A program made the position numbers and the translations under genes. The notes beneath the pieces are model-generated. The model had not been told where the DNA came from. It did not search any database and saw nothing but the letters and a program-made list of their open reading frames with translations. This document shows, piece by piece, positions 4,917 through 10,286 of a stretch of DNA of 10,286 bases (its first letter is position 1; each line of letters begins with the position of its first letter). Source of the DNA: CAYHOI01 sp964358175 (GTDB lineage: Bacteria; Margulisbacteria; Riflemargulisbacteria; GWF2-35-9); assembly GCA_964358175.1 (NCBI GenBank), contig CAYHOI010000070.1:1-10286 (forward strand), read 5' to 3'.

Positions 4917-5426
4917 TTACGCGACGATGCTGAGAAGTGCCTGTTGGCCTCCCAGCGGTTGGGCATAACCCTGATGACAATAAATCTGTTGATTTTCTTG
5001 ACTGAGGCCAACAATTTGTTTGAGCATATAGCTCACATACTTCATGGATTGCTCCACCAATTTGGTGTTCATAAATTGGTATTGCTTCATTTGTCCATGG
5101 AGCGCTAAGAGTTCGTCTTTTGAAGCAAGCAGCTGGGGCTTCACTCTTTCGGGAGCCAAAACGATAAGATGATCCATCGCAATTTGTTTCACATCTTCCC
5201 CCACCATGATACTGCCTACGATCTGCAGATATTCTTCTCTCAACCGAAATGCCTTCGCATTCAGCTCATCTTTTTTAGGAGTGAGTTGAGCTAAAACATC
5301 AACATCATGATGAATTAATACGTGATTTTCTTGAACAAGGAGGCTCAGCAGGCTGCGGTAGATCGCAACCTGTTCTAACAGGTTACGTTGTAAAAAGTCC
5401 CAAGTTAATGTCCCCCCGTTGTTCAC
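4917..5426 (-). CDS. flgN: FlgN, export chaperone for FlgK and FlgL
   Basis: Cytoplasmic chaperone that holds FlgK and FlgL for the export gate. The 169-residue product is almost wholly helical. It has the family layout of an N-terminal helix rich in Leu and Glu (LLEQVAIYRSLLSLLVQENHVLIHHD, about 15-40), then DVLAQLTPKKDELNAKAFRLREEYLQIVG and a second long helical region ending about residue 160. The start is GTG at 5426, not ATG, with AAGGA nine bases upstream. It overlaps the end of flgM by 44 bases, so the two are coupled. Neighbours flgM, flgK and flgL support the call, since FlgN sequence is weakly conserved. A G6 tract lies in codons 4-5, shared with the flgM frame. Confidence 0.9.
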   Translation of the reverse strand: MNNGGTLTWDFLQRNLLEQVAIYRSLLSLLVQENHVLIHHDVDVLAQLTPKKDELNAKAFRLREEYLQIVGSIMVGEDVKQIAMDHLIVLAPERVKPQLLASKDELLALHGQMKQYQFMNTKLVEQSMKYVSYMLKQIVGLSQENQQIYCHQGYAQPLGGQQALLSIVA

Positions 5427-5694
5427 TTTGCACGATCCTTTTTGCTATATTTTCAGCACTTGGCTGGTATTTTCCATCTTTAATATCATTTCTAAGCTTC
5501 TCAATTTTTCCAAAATTTGTTTCAAAGTCCTTGTTGCTTAGCGTTGCGATGAAGGCCTTGTTGTTTTCATCGGCAACAGCCCCTTGCGCACCCTCAGCAT
5601 CATTTGCAGTTTCACGAGGGGTTTCTGTTTTTCGCTTCAGATCGCCTCGTTGGATTTTTCGCAATTCCTCATAACTCGATGGATCAATTCTCAT
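5383..5694 (-). CDS. flgM: FlgM, anti-sigma-28 factor
   Basis: Binds and inactivates sigma-28 (FliA) until the hook is complete, then is exported. The 103-residue product has a loosely ordered, charged N-terminal half (LKRKTETPRETANDAEGAQG) typical of FlgM. The conserved C-terminal sigma-binding helices follow, with NFGKIEKLRNDIKDGKYQPSAENIAKRIVQSE (about 62-93). The ATG at 5694 has AAAGGGG upstream. A sigma-28-type promoter lies just ahead of it, giving the classical feedback loop in which the anti-sigma factor is made under the sigma factor it controls. The gene overlaps flgN by 44 bases; loss of one G in the shared G6 run (5412-5417) would fuse the frames. Confidence 0.93.
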   Translation of the reverse strand: MRIDPSSYEELRKIQRGDLKRKTETPRETANDAEGAQGAVADENNKAFIATLSNKDFETNFGKIEKLRNDIKDGKYQPSAENIAKRIVQSEQRGDINLGLFTT

Positions 5695-5738
5695 AACTTA
5701 GCCCCTTTCAAACCGGTAATTCTCGCTTCTATTATGAA

Positions 5739-5766
5739 TTATCGGTAGAAAGTCGTCAAAACTTTA
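5739..5766 (-). promoter_or_regulatory. Sigma-28 (FliA) type promoter for flgM-flgN-flgK-flgL
   Basis: TAAAGTTT (5759-5766) is an exact match to the enteric sigma-28 -35 box, and its TAA is the flgJ stop codon. ACCGATAA (5739-5746) matches GCCGATAA at seven of eight bases. The gap from TAAA to the -10 box is 16 bases against the usual 15. Transcription would begin near 5732 with a leader of about 40 nt. This matches the known sigma-28 promoter ahead of flgM in Salmonella and splits the cluster into a rod/ring block and a late block. Confidence 0.85.
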
Positions 5767-6099
5767 ATCCGTCGGTATGGCACCACCCCCTTTTTGATAT
5801 TGTTCTAATCTTTGCTTATTCAGAGTAACCTTGTTTTCTTTAAAAAGATCTCGGTGAAGCTGCTTTGCCAAACCGAATCCTCCATTCTCGGCAACTGATC
5901 TCGCCATTTGCTCATCCAGCATTTGATAATAGGTCTCTCTTTGGAACTGATTCCCCCCCAATAAATCTGAATGACCCACGGTTTTTCGCATCTCCTTTAG
6001 CATCATGCCAATGAAGTAGCTTTCAAGCTCTTTTGAGGCCCGAATCTTTTTGGATTCTTGCTCTGATTGAACCGATGGACTGACTGTTTGTATGATCAT
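5764..6099 (-). CDS. flgJ: FlgJ-type rod-binding protein, single domain
   Basis: Rod cap or scaffold that helps the rod polymerise in the periplasm. The 111-residue product corresponds only to the N-terminal half of enteric FlgJ. The conserved core is KELESYFIGMMLKEMRKTV (about 24-42) and YYQMLDEQMARSVAENGG (about 57-74), then FGLAKQL. There is no muramidase domain, so a separate hydrolase must open the cell wall; this single-domain form is common outside gamma- and beta-proteobacteria. The ATG at 6099 has AAAGGG nine bases upstream and starts 16 bases after the flgI stop. A G7 tract (5953-5959) encodes LLGGN about residue 47. The stop codon is part of the next promoter. Confidence 0.93.
   Translation of the reverse strand: MIIQTVSPSVQSEQESKKIRASKELESYFIGMMLKEMRKTVGHSDLLGGNQFQRETYYQMLDEQMARSVAENGGFGLAKQLHRDLFKENKVTLNKQRLEQYQKGGGAIPTD
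5953..5959 (-). repeat. G7 homopolymer inside flgJ
   Basis: Seven G on the sense strand in the codons for Leu-Gly-Gly (SDLLGGNQF). A one-base change would remove the second conserved helix of the rod-binding domain. Confidence 0.85.
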
Positions 6100-6115
6100 T
6101 ATTTGCCCTTTCAGC

Positions 6116-7228
6116 CTATATGATTTCCAGCTTAGCCTTGATGGCTCCAGCTTCTTTCATCAATTGAAGAATTGCAATTGTATCTGATGGGGTTACCCCG
6201 ATATTGTTAAGAACCGCGACCAAATCTTCAATGGTATTGTTTGCATGCAGTAAGTTAAAGGTGTGATTGGTCTCAGTCGAAGAAGGTTCCACTTCGATCA
6301 CTGACCCTTTAACGAGGGTCGTTGTTCCCCCTGAGAGTGGATTGGGCTGGGAAACTGTATCCGTATTTTTGATCGATATATTTAAATCTGCATGGGCAAT
6401 CGCAACAGCACTGATCTTAACGGGTCCGCCCATCACAATCGATCCTGTTTTCTCGTTGATGATGATCTTCGCAATACTATCTGTTCCTACTTCGAGATCA
6501 CCAATCATTGAGATGAGCTGCACCACATTTTCACGATAGCGATCGGGGATCGTCACGGTGAATTTGGAAGCACTTTGCACGCTCACTTGCACCTCAGGAT
6601 ATTTCTTTTGGATCACTTGCCGAACATTATCCATCGTTCTGAAATCTTCATCAGCCAACACCCATGTCAACTTATTGCCAACGGCCAGGGTGGTATTTAC
6701 CGATTTTTCAACGGTCGCTCCATCAGGAATTCTGCCAACAGTCGCATGATTTTTTCTTTGAGATGACCCTTTGCTTGAAACGCTAAAGCCACCTCCCAGC
6801 GAAACCGAGCCTTGCGCCACAGCATAGACCTCACCATTCGCAGCTTTCATGGGGGTAAGAAGCAATATGCCTCCGCGAAGACTCTTGGCTTTTCCGATTG
6901 AGCTCACTTCAACATCGATTGCATCGCCTGCTACATTGAAAGGGCCAATTTTTGCGGTCACAATTACTGCCGCAACATTACCTGCATTTACCTTGTCTGG
7001 GTCAATGTGAACTCCAAAATTACTCATCATATTGGCGATACCCTGAAGCGTTGCCTTATTCCCGTTTCCATCACCCGTTCCATCAAGGCCGACCACCAGA
7101 CCATACCCAATCAGCTGGTTATCCCGCACATTCTCAAGTCTGGAAACGTCCTTCAATCGTACAGTCATCGACTCAGCAGCCATCGCCACTGAAAGGAGAA
7201 GTAATAGTATTAATCCGTATTTTTTCAT
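6116..7228 (-). CDS. flgI: FlgI, flagellar P-ring protein
   Basis: Forms the P-ring around the rod in the peptidoglycan layer. The 370-residue precursor has a clear Sec signal peptide: MKKYG, a Leu-rich core, and AMA-AES with cleavage after residue 17 or 18. The mature protein opens with VRLKDVSRLENVRDNQLIGYG, then the family motif GLVVGLDGTGDG (about 43-54). GDAIDVEVSSIGKAKSLRGG (about 101-120) and QGSVSLGGGFSV follow. The C-terminal part holds NEKTGSIVMGG and PLSGGTTTLVKGSVIEVEP and ends LKLM-type helix QLMKEAGAIKAKLEII. The length equals the family norm. TAGGAGA, overlapping the flgH stop, is the ribosome-binding site. FlgA, encoded upstream, is its expected periplasmic chaperone. Confidence 0.98.
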   Translation of the reverse strand: MKKYGLILLLLLSVAMAAESMTVRLKDVSRLENVRDNQLIGYGLVVGLDGTGDGNGNKATLQGIANMMSNFGVHIDPDKVNAGNVAAVIVTAKIGPFNVAGDAIDVEVSSIGKAKSLRGGILLLTPMKAANGEVYAVAQGSVSLGGGFSVSSKGSSQRKNHATVGRIPDGATVEKSVNTTLAVGNKLTWVLADEDFRTMDNVRQVIQKKYPEVQVSVQSASKFTVTIPDRYRENVVQLISMIGDLEVGTDSIAKIIINEKTGSIVMGGPVKISAVAIAHADLNISIKNTDTVSQPNPLSGGTTTLVKGSVIEVEPSSTETNHTFNLLHANNTIEDLVAVLNNIGVTPSDTIAILQLMKEAGAIKAKLEII

Positions 7229-7237
7229 ATTTTTCTC

Positions 7238-7798
7238 CTAAAGAAAGAGGTTAAACAATTTAGTAATAAGACCTGGCTCCGAATTATTTTTCAATTCTCC
7301 AGCCTGACTGTACGTTATCCGGGCATCTGCCAACGCTGTCGAGAACACTCGATTGCCCTCCATGATACTTTCAGGACGCACAATACCGGAGATTTCAATG
7401 ATTTGTGTGTCTCCGTTAATATTGGTCACTCGGTTTCCAAAGATGACCAGCTCGCCGTTTGTCTGCACTTCTCTGACTTTCACAGTCACTTCCGTTTTGA
7501 GCTCTCCCTCCGAAACCGACTCTCCAGAAGCTTTGAAGCTAGACGCATTGGGTACAGCTGTTTTGCTGCTAAGAAAGCCGGCGTACCCTGTCCCTGGGCC
7601 TATTTCAAATTTATTAGCGTTGTCGAGGGAATTGTTGCTCTTTTGTTTAGAACTAACGGATTCAATGACCACAACGGTGATGCTGTCTCCAACACGTTTG
7701 GCGTAATGATCATCAAACAACCCCGCTTTCTCGCCCCTCCAGAACGATTCGCCAAAACCCATTGAAAGAAGAATAAGAAGAGGTAGTACAATTTTCAT
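7238..7798 (-). CDS. flgH: FlgH, flagellar L-ring protein, without lipobox cysteine
   Basis: Forms the L-ring, the rod bushing in the outer membrane. The 186-residue precursor is shorter than the usual 220 or so, mainly at the N-terminus. The family core is present: AGLFDDHYAKRVGDSITVVVIES (about 25-47), ELKTEVTVKVREVQTNGELVIFG (about 98-120), and the C-terminal ISGIVRPESIMEGNRVFSTALADARITY. Enteric FlgH is a lipoprotein cleaved at a conserved Cys. Here the signal region is MKIVLPLLILLSMGFGES, with no Cys anywhere in the protein, so cleavage by ordinary signal peptidase (about residue 16) is likely. AAGGAG overlapping the flgA stop precedes the ATG. A missed upstream start with a lipobox is unlikely because flgA ends only ten bases earlier. 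Confidence 0.95.
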   Translation of the reverse strand: MKIVLPLLILLSMGFGESFWRGEKAGLFDDHYAKRVGDSITVVVIESVSSKQKSNNSLDNANKFEIGPGTGYAGFLSSKTAVPNASSFKASGESVSEGELKTEVTVKVREVQTNGELVIFGNRVTNINGDTQIIEISGIVRPESIMEGNRVFSTALADARITYSQAGELKNNSEPGLITKLFNLFL

Positions 7799-7808
7799 TA
7801 TTTTCTCC

Positions 7809-8495
7809 TTAGTTTGCCAGAACCACGCTCTGTTTGTCTGAAATCCGAGCCATCAACACGATATTTGATTTTGGATTTAACACCTGAATCGTGTTGCCAA
7901 TAAATCCTTCTGCAAGAGCCTTCACCGGCAGTTTGATGGATAAACTCTTTTGCTCAACAATCAGCGACAAGACCTGATCTTTTAAAACATCCGGGATAGA
8001 TTCTAGTTTATCTGCCGTAAGGATATCTCCTGGCTTGAGAAATGATTTGCTTCTTTTTCCATTGGCTCGATCCACTGTTTTGCAAATATCCTTCTTGGCC
8101 AACACATACGGGGTAACCTCCTCTTGAGACACCTTCACCATCAACTCGGTTAGGTTTTGACGGCGGTCTACAGGCTGCTGAGCTACAAGCACCTGATCAT
8201 ACACCCGTATATTTGCCTGCACCCGCACCTGTCGAGACTCCTTTGTGCTGGTAATGGTGACAGGAACAATGGTGAGCCCAAGGCTTTTCTCGGGGAGGCG
8301 CACACTGAGTTCATAAGTCGCATTTTCCATTGAAATCCTGGGTTGACCCAATATCGTCACCTCAACCTTGGTGTATACATTTCCGTACCGTTCATTCACC
8401 GCTTGGCGAATCTGAGTCTCGATTTGAGCTGCATCAACAACCGTAGCGGCGATTGTCAGTCCTGTGAGTAGTAGCAGACTATAAAAAGTTTTCAT
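7809..8495 (-). CDS. flgA: FlgA, P-ring assembly chaperone
   Basis: Periplasmic chaperone needed for FlgI to assemble into the P-ring. The 228-residue precursor has a signal peptide (MKTFYSLLLLTGLTIAATVVDA, cleavage about residue 22-23). A poorly conserved N-terminal domain follows, then the SAF-like region beginning VLVAQQPVDRRQNLTELMVK (about 102-121). The conserved C-terminal part contains FLKPGDILTADKLESIPDV, then LPVKALAEGFIGNTIQVLNPKSN. The ATG at 8495 comes five bases after the flgG stop, with AAGAGG in the last flgG codons as ribosome-binding site. It is co-transcribed with its ring targets. Confidence 0.95.
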   Translation of the reverse strand: MKTFYSLLLLTGLTIAATVVDAAQIETQIRQAVNERYGNVYTKVEVTILGQPRISMENATYELSVRLPEKSLGLTIVPVTITSTKESRQVRVQANIRVYDQVLVAQQPVDRRQNLTELMVKVSQEEVTPYVLAKKDICKTVDRANGKRSKSFLKPGDILTADKLESIPDVLKDQVLSLIVEQKSLSIKLPVKALAEGFIGNTIQVLNPKSNIVLMARISDKQSVVLAN

Positions 8496-8500
8496 TTTTA

Positions 8501-9286
8501 TTACCTCTTTAAGTTGTTGGTCATGGACAAAATTTCATCTGAAGATTGAATGGCTTTAGAGTTTATTTCATAAGCCCGCTGAGCAATAATCATCTTGATC
8601 ATTTCTTCAGCAATATCAACATTGGAACTCTCCGTATAGCCTTGGGAAATAGTTCCCAACCCATTGGATCCTGGATTATCAAGAATAGCCTCCCCTGAGG
8701 CATCCGTCGCCTTCACAATATTTCGCCCCATATTCTCCATTCCGACAGGGTTGGCAAAAGTGGCAATCTGAATTTGTCCGATATCCACCGTGGTATTATC
8801 TGTTTTCGTCACAGATACTTTTCCATCAGGGGACACAAAAACATGTTGAGCATTGGAGGGAAGCTGAATCGCTGGCAACACCAAATATCCATCAGGCGTA
8901 GAGAGGTATCCCTCACTGTTTTTCTTCATATTTCCCGCACGGGTGTATCCTGTCTCCCCACCGGGCATCTGCACTTGAAAGAACCCGTCACCCTCAATCG
9001 CCATATCCAAGTCATTCCCGGTTTGAACCAGGTTTCCTTCGGTGTATACCTTAGGCACGCCAGCACTTCGGACGCCAAGTCCAATTTGAACAGACATCCC
9101 TTGTTCTGGTTTTCCGGTTGAACCCACCTCAGCCGTGACCGTTTTTTGATACATCAGATCTTCAAAATCAGCCCGACTTTTCTTGTAACCAATCGTATTC
9201 ACATTTGCCATATTGTTCGAGATAACATCAATATTTAACTGTTGAGCCATCATCCCCGAAGCTGCGATCCACATTGAGCGTGACAT
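8501..9286 (-). CDS. flgG: FlgG, distal rod protein
   Basis: Builds the distal rod that crosses the P- and L-rings. The 261-residue product has the standard family length. It starts MSRSMWIAASGMMAQQLNIDV with the rod/hook signature SNNMANVNTIGYKKSRADFE (about 24-43). EGDGFFQVQMPGGETGYTRAG (about 98-118) is the FlgG/FlgF core motif. The C-terminal D0 helix is YTESSNVDIAEEMIKMIIAQRAYEINSKAI. Exported without signal peptide by the flagellar system. The ATG follows a G7 tract with three bases between. flgF lies upstream by 23 bases. Confidence 0.98.
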   Translation of the reverse strand: MSRSMWIAASGMMAQQLNIDVISNNMANVNTIGYKKSRADFEDLMYQKTVTAEVGSTGKPEQGMSVQIGLGVRSAGVPKVYTEGNLVQTGNDLDMAIEGDGFFQVQMPGGETGYTRAGNMKKNSEGYLSTPDGYLVLPAIQLPSNAQHVFVSPDGKVSVTKTDNTTVDIGQIQIATFANPVGMENMGRNIVKATDASGEAILDNPGSNGLGTISQGYTESSNVDIAEEMIKMIIAQRAYEINSKAIQSSDEILSMTNNLKR

Positions 9287-9289
9287 ATT

Positions 9290-9296
9290 CCCCCCC
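9290..9296 (-). promoter_or_regulatory. G7 tract as flgG ribosome-binding site
   Basis: GGAAAGGGGGGGAAT precedes the flgG ATG. No AGGAG is present, so the G run itself must pair with the anti-Shine-Dalgarno, leaving three bases to the start. Confidence 0.7.
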
Positions 9297-9309
9297 TTTC
9301 CTTAACCCT

Positions 9310-10044
9310 TTAGCCTTGTGTCAACTGAGTAATCATCCGCTCAGTCGCATCATCTTGATACTGAATCATTTTTTGTTGCGTTTCATACTGCCTCATTACG
9401 TCCATCAAATTGATCATTTCCACCATGGCACTCAAGGCACTGACATTCGATTCCTCGATGTATTGCTGTTTAATCTCGGCGGTGGAGGGAAGCTCCTCTG
9501 CGTTTTCCTTCGCAATAAACAAAGTTCCTCCAGCTTTTTCCAAAGGATAAGGTTGCTCGAAGTTCACCAGCAAAAGACTTGCTTGCCGGTCTCCTTTTCG
9601 ATTGTAGATAACCCCTTTGCTATCCATCGTTATTTCTGTGTCTTCTAAGGTTATCGATCCGCCGTCCCCCATCACCACTCTTCCGTGGATGGTTAGCTGC
9701 TTCTCTGCATTAATACTGAACTCACCGGCGCGTGTGTAGCCAAAACTGCCGTCCGCTAATTGAATCTTGTAAAATCCATCCCCATCGATAGCGGCATTCA
9801 TTTTCTCACCCGTAAATCGAAAGTTCCCAGCTTCAAAATCGGTCACTACAATGTTGCCTTTTGGAATTTCGGGAACTTCCCCTGTTGCGATTTGACGGGT
9901 CATCATATCCTTGAAGGATGAGCTGTAAATCATGTCCTTCTTGTAGGCGGAAGTGCTGACATTTGCGAGATTGTTTGAAATAACGTCCATGCGCTCCAGC
10001 GCAATGTCCATGGCTTTCCCTGCAATAACCATTGACTCTCTCAT
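9310..10044 (-). CDS. flgF: FlgF, proximal rod protein
   Basis: Proximal rod subunit, exported without a cleaved signal. The 244-residue product begins MRESMVIAGKAMDIALERMDV and has the rod signature SNNLANVSTSAYKKDMIYSS (about 23-42). IDGDGFYKIQLADGSFGYTRAG (about 86-107) is the FlgF/FlgG core. The C-terminus is EESNVSALSAMVEMINLMDVMRQYE and QKMIQYQDDATERMITQL. It is shorter than FlgG and lacks its longer loop, as expected for FlgF. It is the first gene of the visible operon, behind a sigma-70-type promoter and a leader of about 140 nt. The ATG has a G6 tract four bases upstream. Confidence 0.96.
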   Translation of the reverse strand: MRESMVIAGKAMDIALERMDVISNNLANVSTSAYKKDMIYSSSFKDMMTRQIATGEVPEIPKGNIVVTDFEAGNFRFTGEKMNAAIDGDGFYKIQLADGSFGYTRAGEFSINAEKQLTIHGRVVMGDGGSITLEDTEITMDSKGVIYNRKGDRQASLLLVNFEQPYPLEKAGGTLFIAKENAEELPSTAEIKQQYIEESNVSALSAMVEMINLMDVMRQYETQQKMIQYQDDATERMITQLTQG

Positions 10045-10048
10045 GTGT

Positions 10049-10054
10049 CCCCCC
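10049..10054 (-). promoter_or_regulatory. G6 tract as flgF ribosome-binding site
   Basis: GGTGAGGGGGGACAC precedes the flgF ATG. The G run, four bases from the start, is the only candidate site. It ends in GGA (10047-10049 overlaps its edge), so CsrA could also bind here; that is a guess. Confidence 0.65.
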
Positions 10055-10111
10055 TCACCTGTAAAATGGTCAATAAACCATTCTCTTCAAAAAAACTTAA
10101 AAATAAAATAT

Positions 10112-10174
10112 AGGGAATAGAGTCAATACGACCATAAAAATGCTTCCGACAAGCGGTCCAGCAACATATTCCCC
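10112..10174 (-). promoter_or_regulatory. Structured leader element B upstream of flgF
   Basis: GGGGAATA (10167-10174) can pair with TATTCCCT (10112-10119), seven Watson-Crick pairs plus one G-U. Inside, TGCT pairs with AGCA (10141-10163) and presents GGACCGCTTGTCGGA (10145-10159). GGTC-GTATT-GACT (10121-10133) can form a third small stem. The result is a three-way junction whose first hairpin carries the same 15-nt segment as the flagellin leader. The segment begins about 25 nt from the predicted transcript start. A short U-run after the hairpin could make it a weak attenuator. Confidence 0.45.
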
Positions 10175-10190
10175 TGTACGTTCTATAGTA

Positions 10191-10218
10191 GTTATATTCG
10201 TTTTTTATTAAATGTCAA
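10191..10218 (-). promoter_or_regulatory. Sigma-70-type promoter for the flgF operon
   Basis: TTGACA (10213-10218), an exact consensus -35, and TATAAC (10191-10196), five of six at -10, are separated by 16 bases of A-rich DNA. The transcript would start near 10184, about 140 bases before the flgF ATG. No sigma-54 or sigma-28 motif fits better on this strand, so the rod/ring block looks expressed by the housekeeping sigma factor, perhaps with control in the leader. Confidence 0.7.
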
Positions 10219-10221
10219 GGG

Positions 10222-10237
10222 GGGCACTGTGACAGCA
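10222..10237 (+). promoter_or_regulatory. Weak sigma-54-like sequence pointing right
   Basis: GGGCAC-N5-CAGCA keeps the essential GG and GC at the -24/-12 spacing (ten bases between) and matches TGGCAC at five of six, but the -12 box is poor (CAGCA for TTGCA). It would transcribe out of the window, away from flgF. Whether a gene lies there is not visible. Confidence 0.2.
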
Positions 10238-10248
10238 ATTCTCATTAT

Positions 10249-10271
10249 GGAATTTAATGCCGAATAATTCC
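10249..10271. repeat. Inverted repeat near the right edge
   Basis: GGAATT (10249-10254) and AATTCC (10266-10271) with an 11-base loop. No U-run follows on either strand, so it is not a clear terminator; an operator is possible. Confidence 0.4.
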
Positions 10272-10286
10272 GCCTCTATCCGCCCT

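Larger units (their letters stand above)
10219..10286. other. Right-edge segment, no gene recognised
   Basis: Contains C6 on the minus strand next to the flgF -35 box and an inverted repeat GGAATT...AATTCC (10249-10271). One minus-strand frame is open from the edge to a TAA at about 10209, giving roughly 25 codons including GIKFHNENCCHSAPLDI. It could be the end of a neighbouring gene, but I do not recognise it and chance is as likely. Confidence 0.4.

Noticed and set aside
4907..5014. Longer FlgK starting at the ATG at 5014.
   Set aside because: It would add 36 residues unrelated to the family inside flgN; the conserved N-terminus starts at 4906 behind a G8 ribosome-binding site.
10067..10082. 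ATGGT...ACCAT hairpin and a three-codon upstream frame (ATG GTT TAT TGA) before flgF.
   Set aside because: Too short to support; no clear ribosome-binding site and the stem is only five pairs.
1..10286. CRISPR array, tRNA or rRNA genes, insertion sequences, prophage.
   Set aside because: No spaced direct repeats, cloverleaf, transposase or terminal repeats were seen; the window is a continuous flagellar cluster.

Overview
This window is a late/middle flagellar gene cluster. Every recognisable gene lies on the minus strand, so it is read from right to left. The cell is a diderm: it encodes both the periplasmic P-ring (FlgI, with the FlgA chaperone) and the outer-membrane L-ring (FlgH). The combination of FlgM/sigma-28 control with a FliW-CsrA pair next to flagellin is known from groups such as Desulfobacterota and Nitrospirota. 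That placement is inferred from gene content and order only; I cannot name the species. Base composition looks moderate. Runs of six to eight G on the sense strand are unusually frequent.

Layout in transcription order: a right-hand intergenic region (10045-10286) has a good sigma-70-type promoter and a leader of about 140 nt. Then follow flgF and flgG (rod), flgA, flgH and flgI (P/L rings) and a one-domain flgJ (rod-binding cap). A sigma-28-type promoter overlaps the flgJ stop codon and starts a second block: flgM (anti-sigma-28), flgN (chaperone), flgK and flgL (hook-filament junction), fliW, csrA and an unrecognised 253-residue ORF. A leader region of about 250 nt separates that ORF from the 5' part of a flagellin gene, which runs off the left edge.

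How the genes work together: the first block completes rod and rings. Once export switches to late substrates, FlgM is expected to leave the cell and free sigma-28. The second block supplies hook-filament junction proteins, their chaperone and the FliW-CsrA post-transcriptional switch that limits flagellin synthesis. A predicted CsrA-type hairpin (594-609, hexaloop AAGGAA) lies just upstream of the flagellin Shine-Dalgarno GGA, matching that scheme.

Most interesting points: (1) the flgF and flagellin leaders share a 15-nt element, GGACCGCYYGTCGGA, each closed by a stem of different sequence. This is a candidate undescribed leader RNA element or operator. (2) A G8 tract lies in the spacer of a putative sigma-28 promoter for flagellin, which could make it phase-variable. 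(3) G6-G8 tracts serve as ribosome-binding sites or sit inside flagellar reading frames; two of them lie where loss of one G would fuse adjacent genes (csrA to the 253-residue ORF, flgM to flgN). (4) The 253-residue ORF has no family I recognise.
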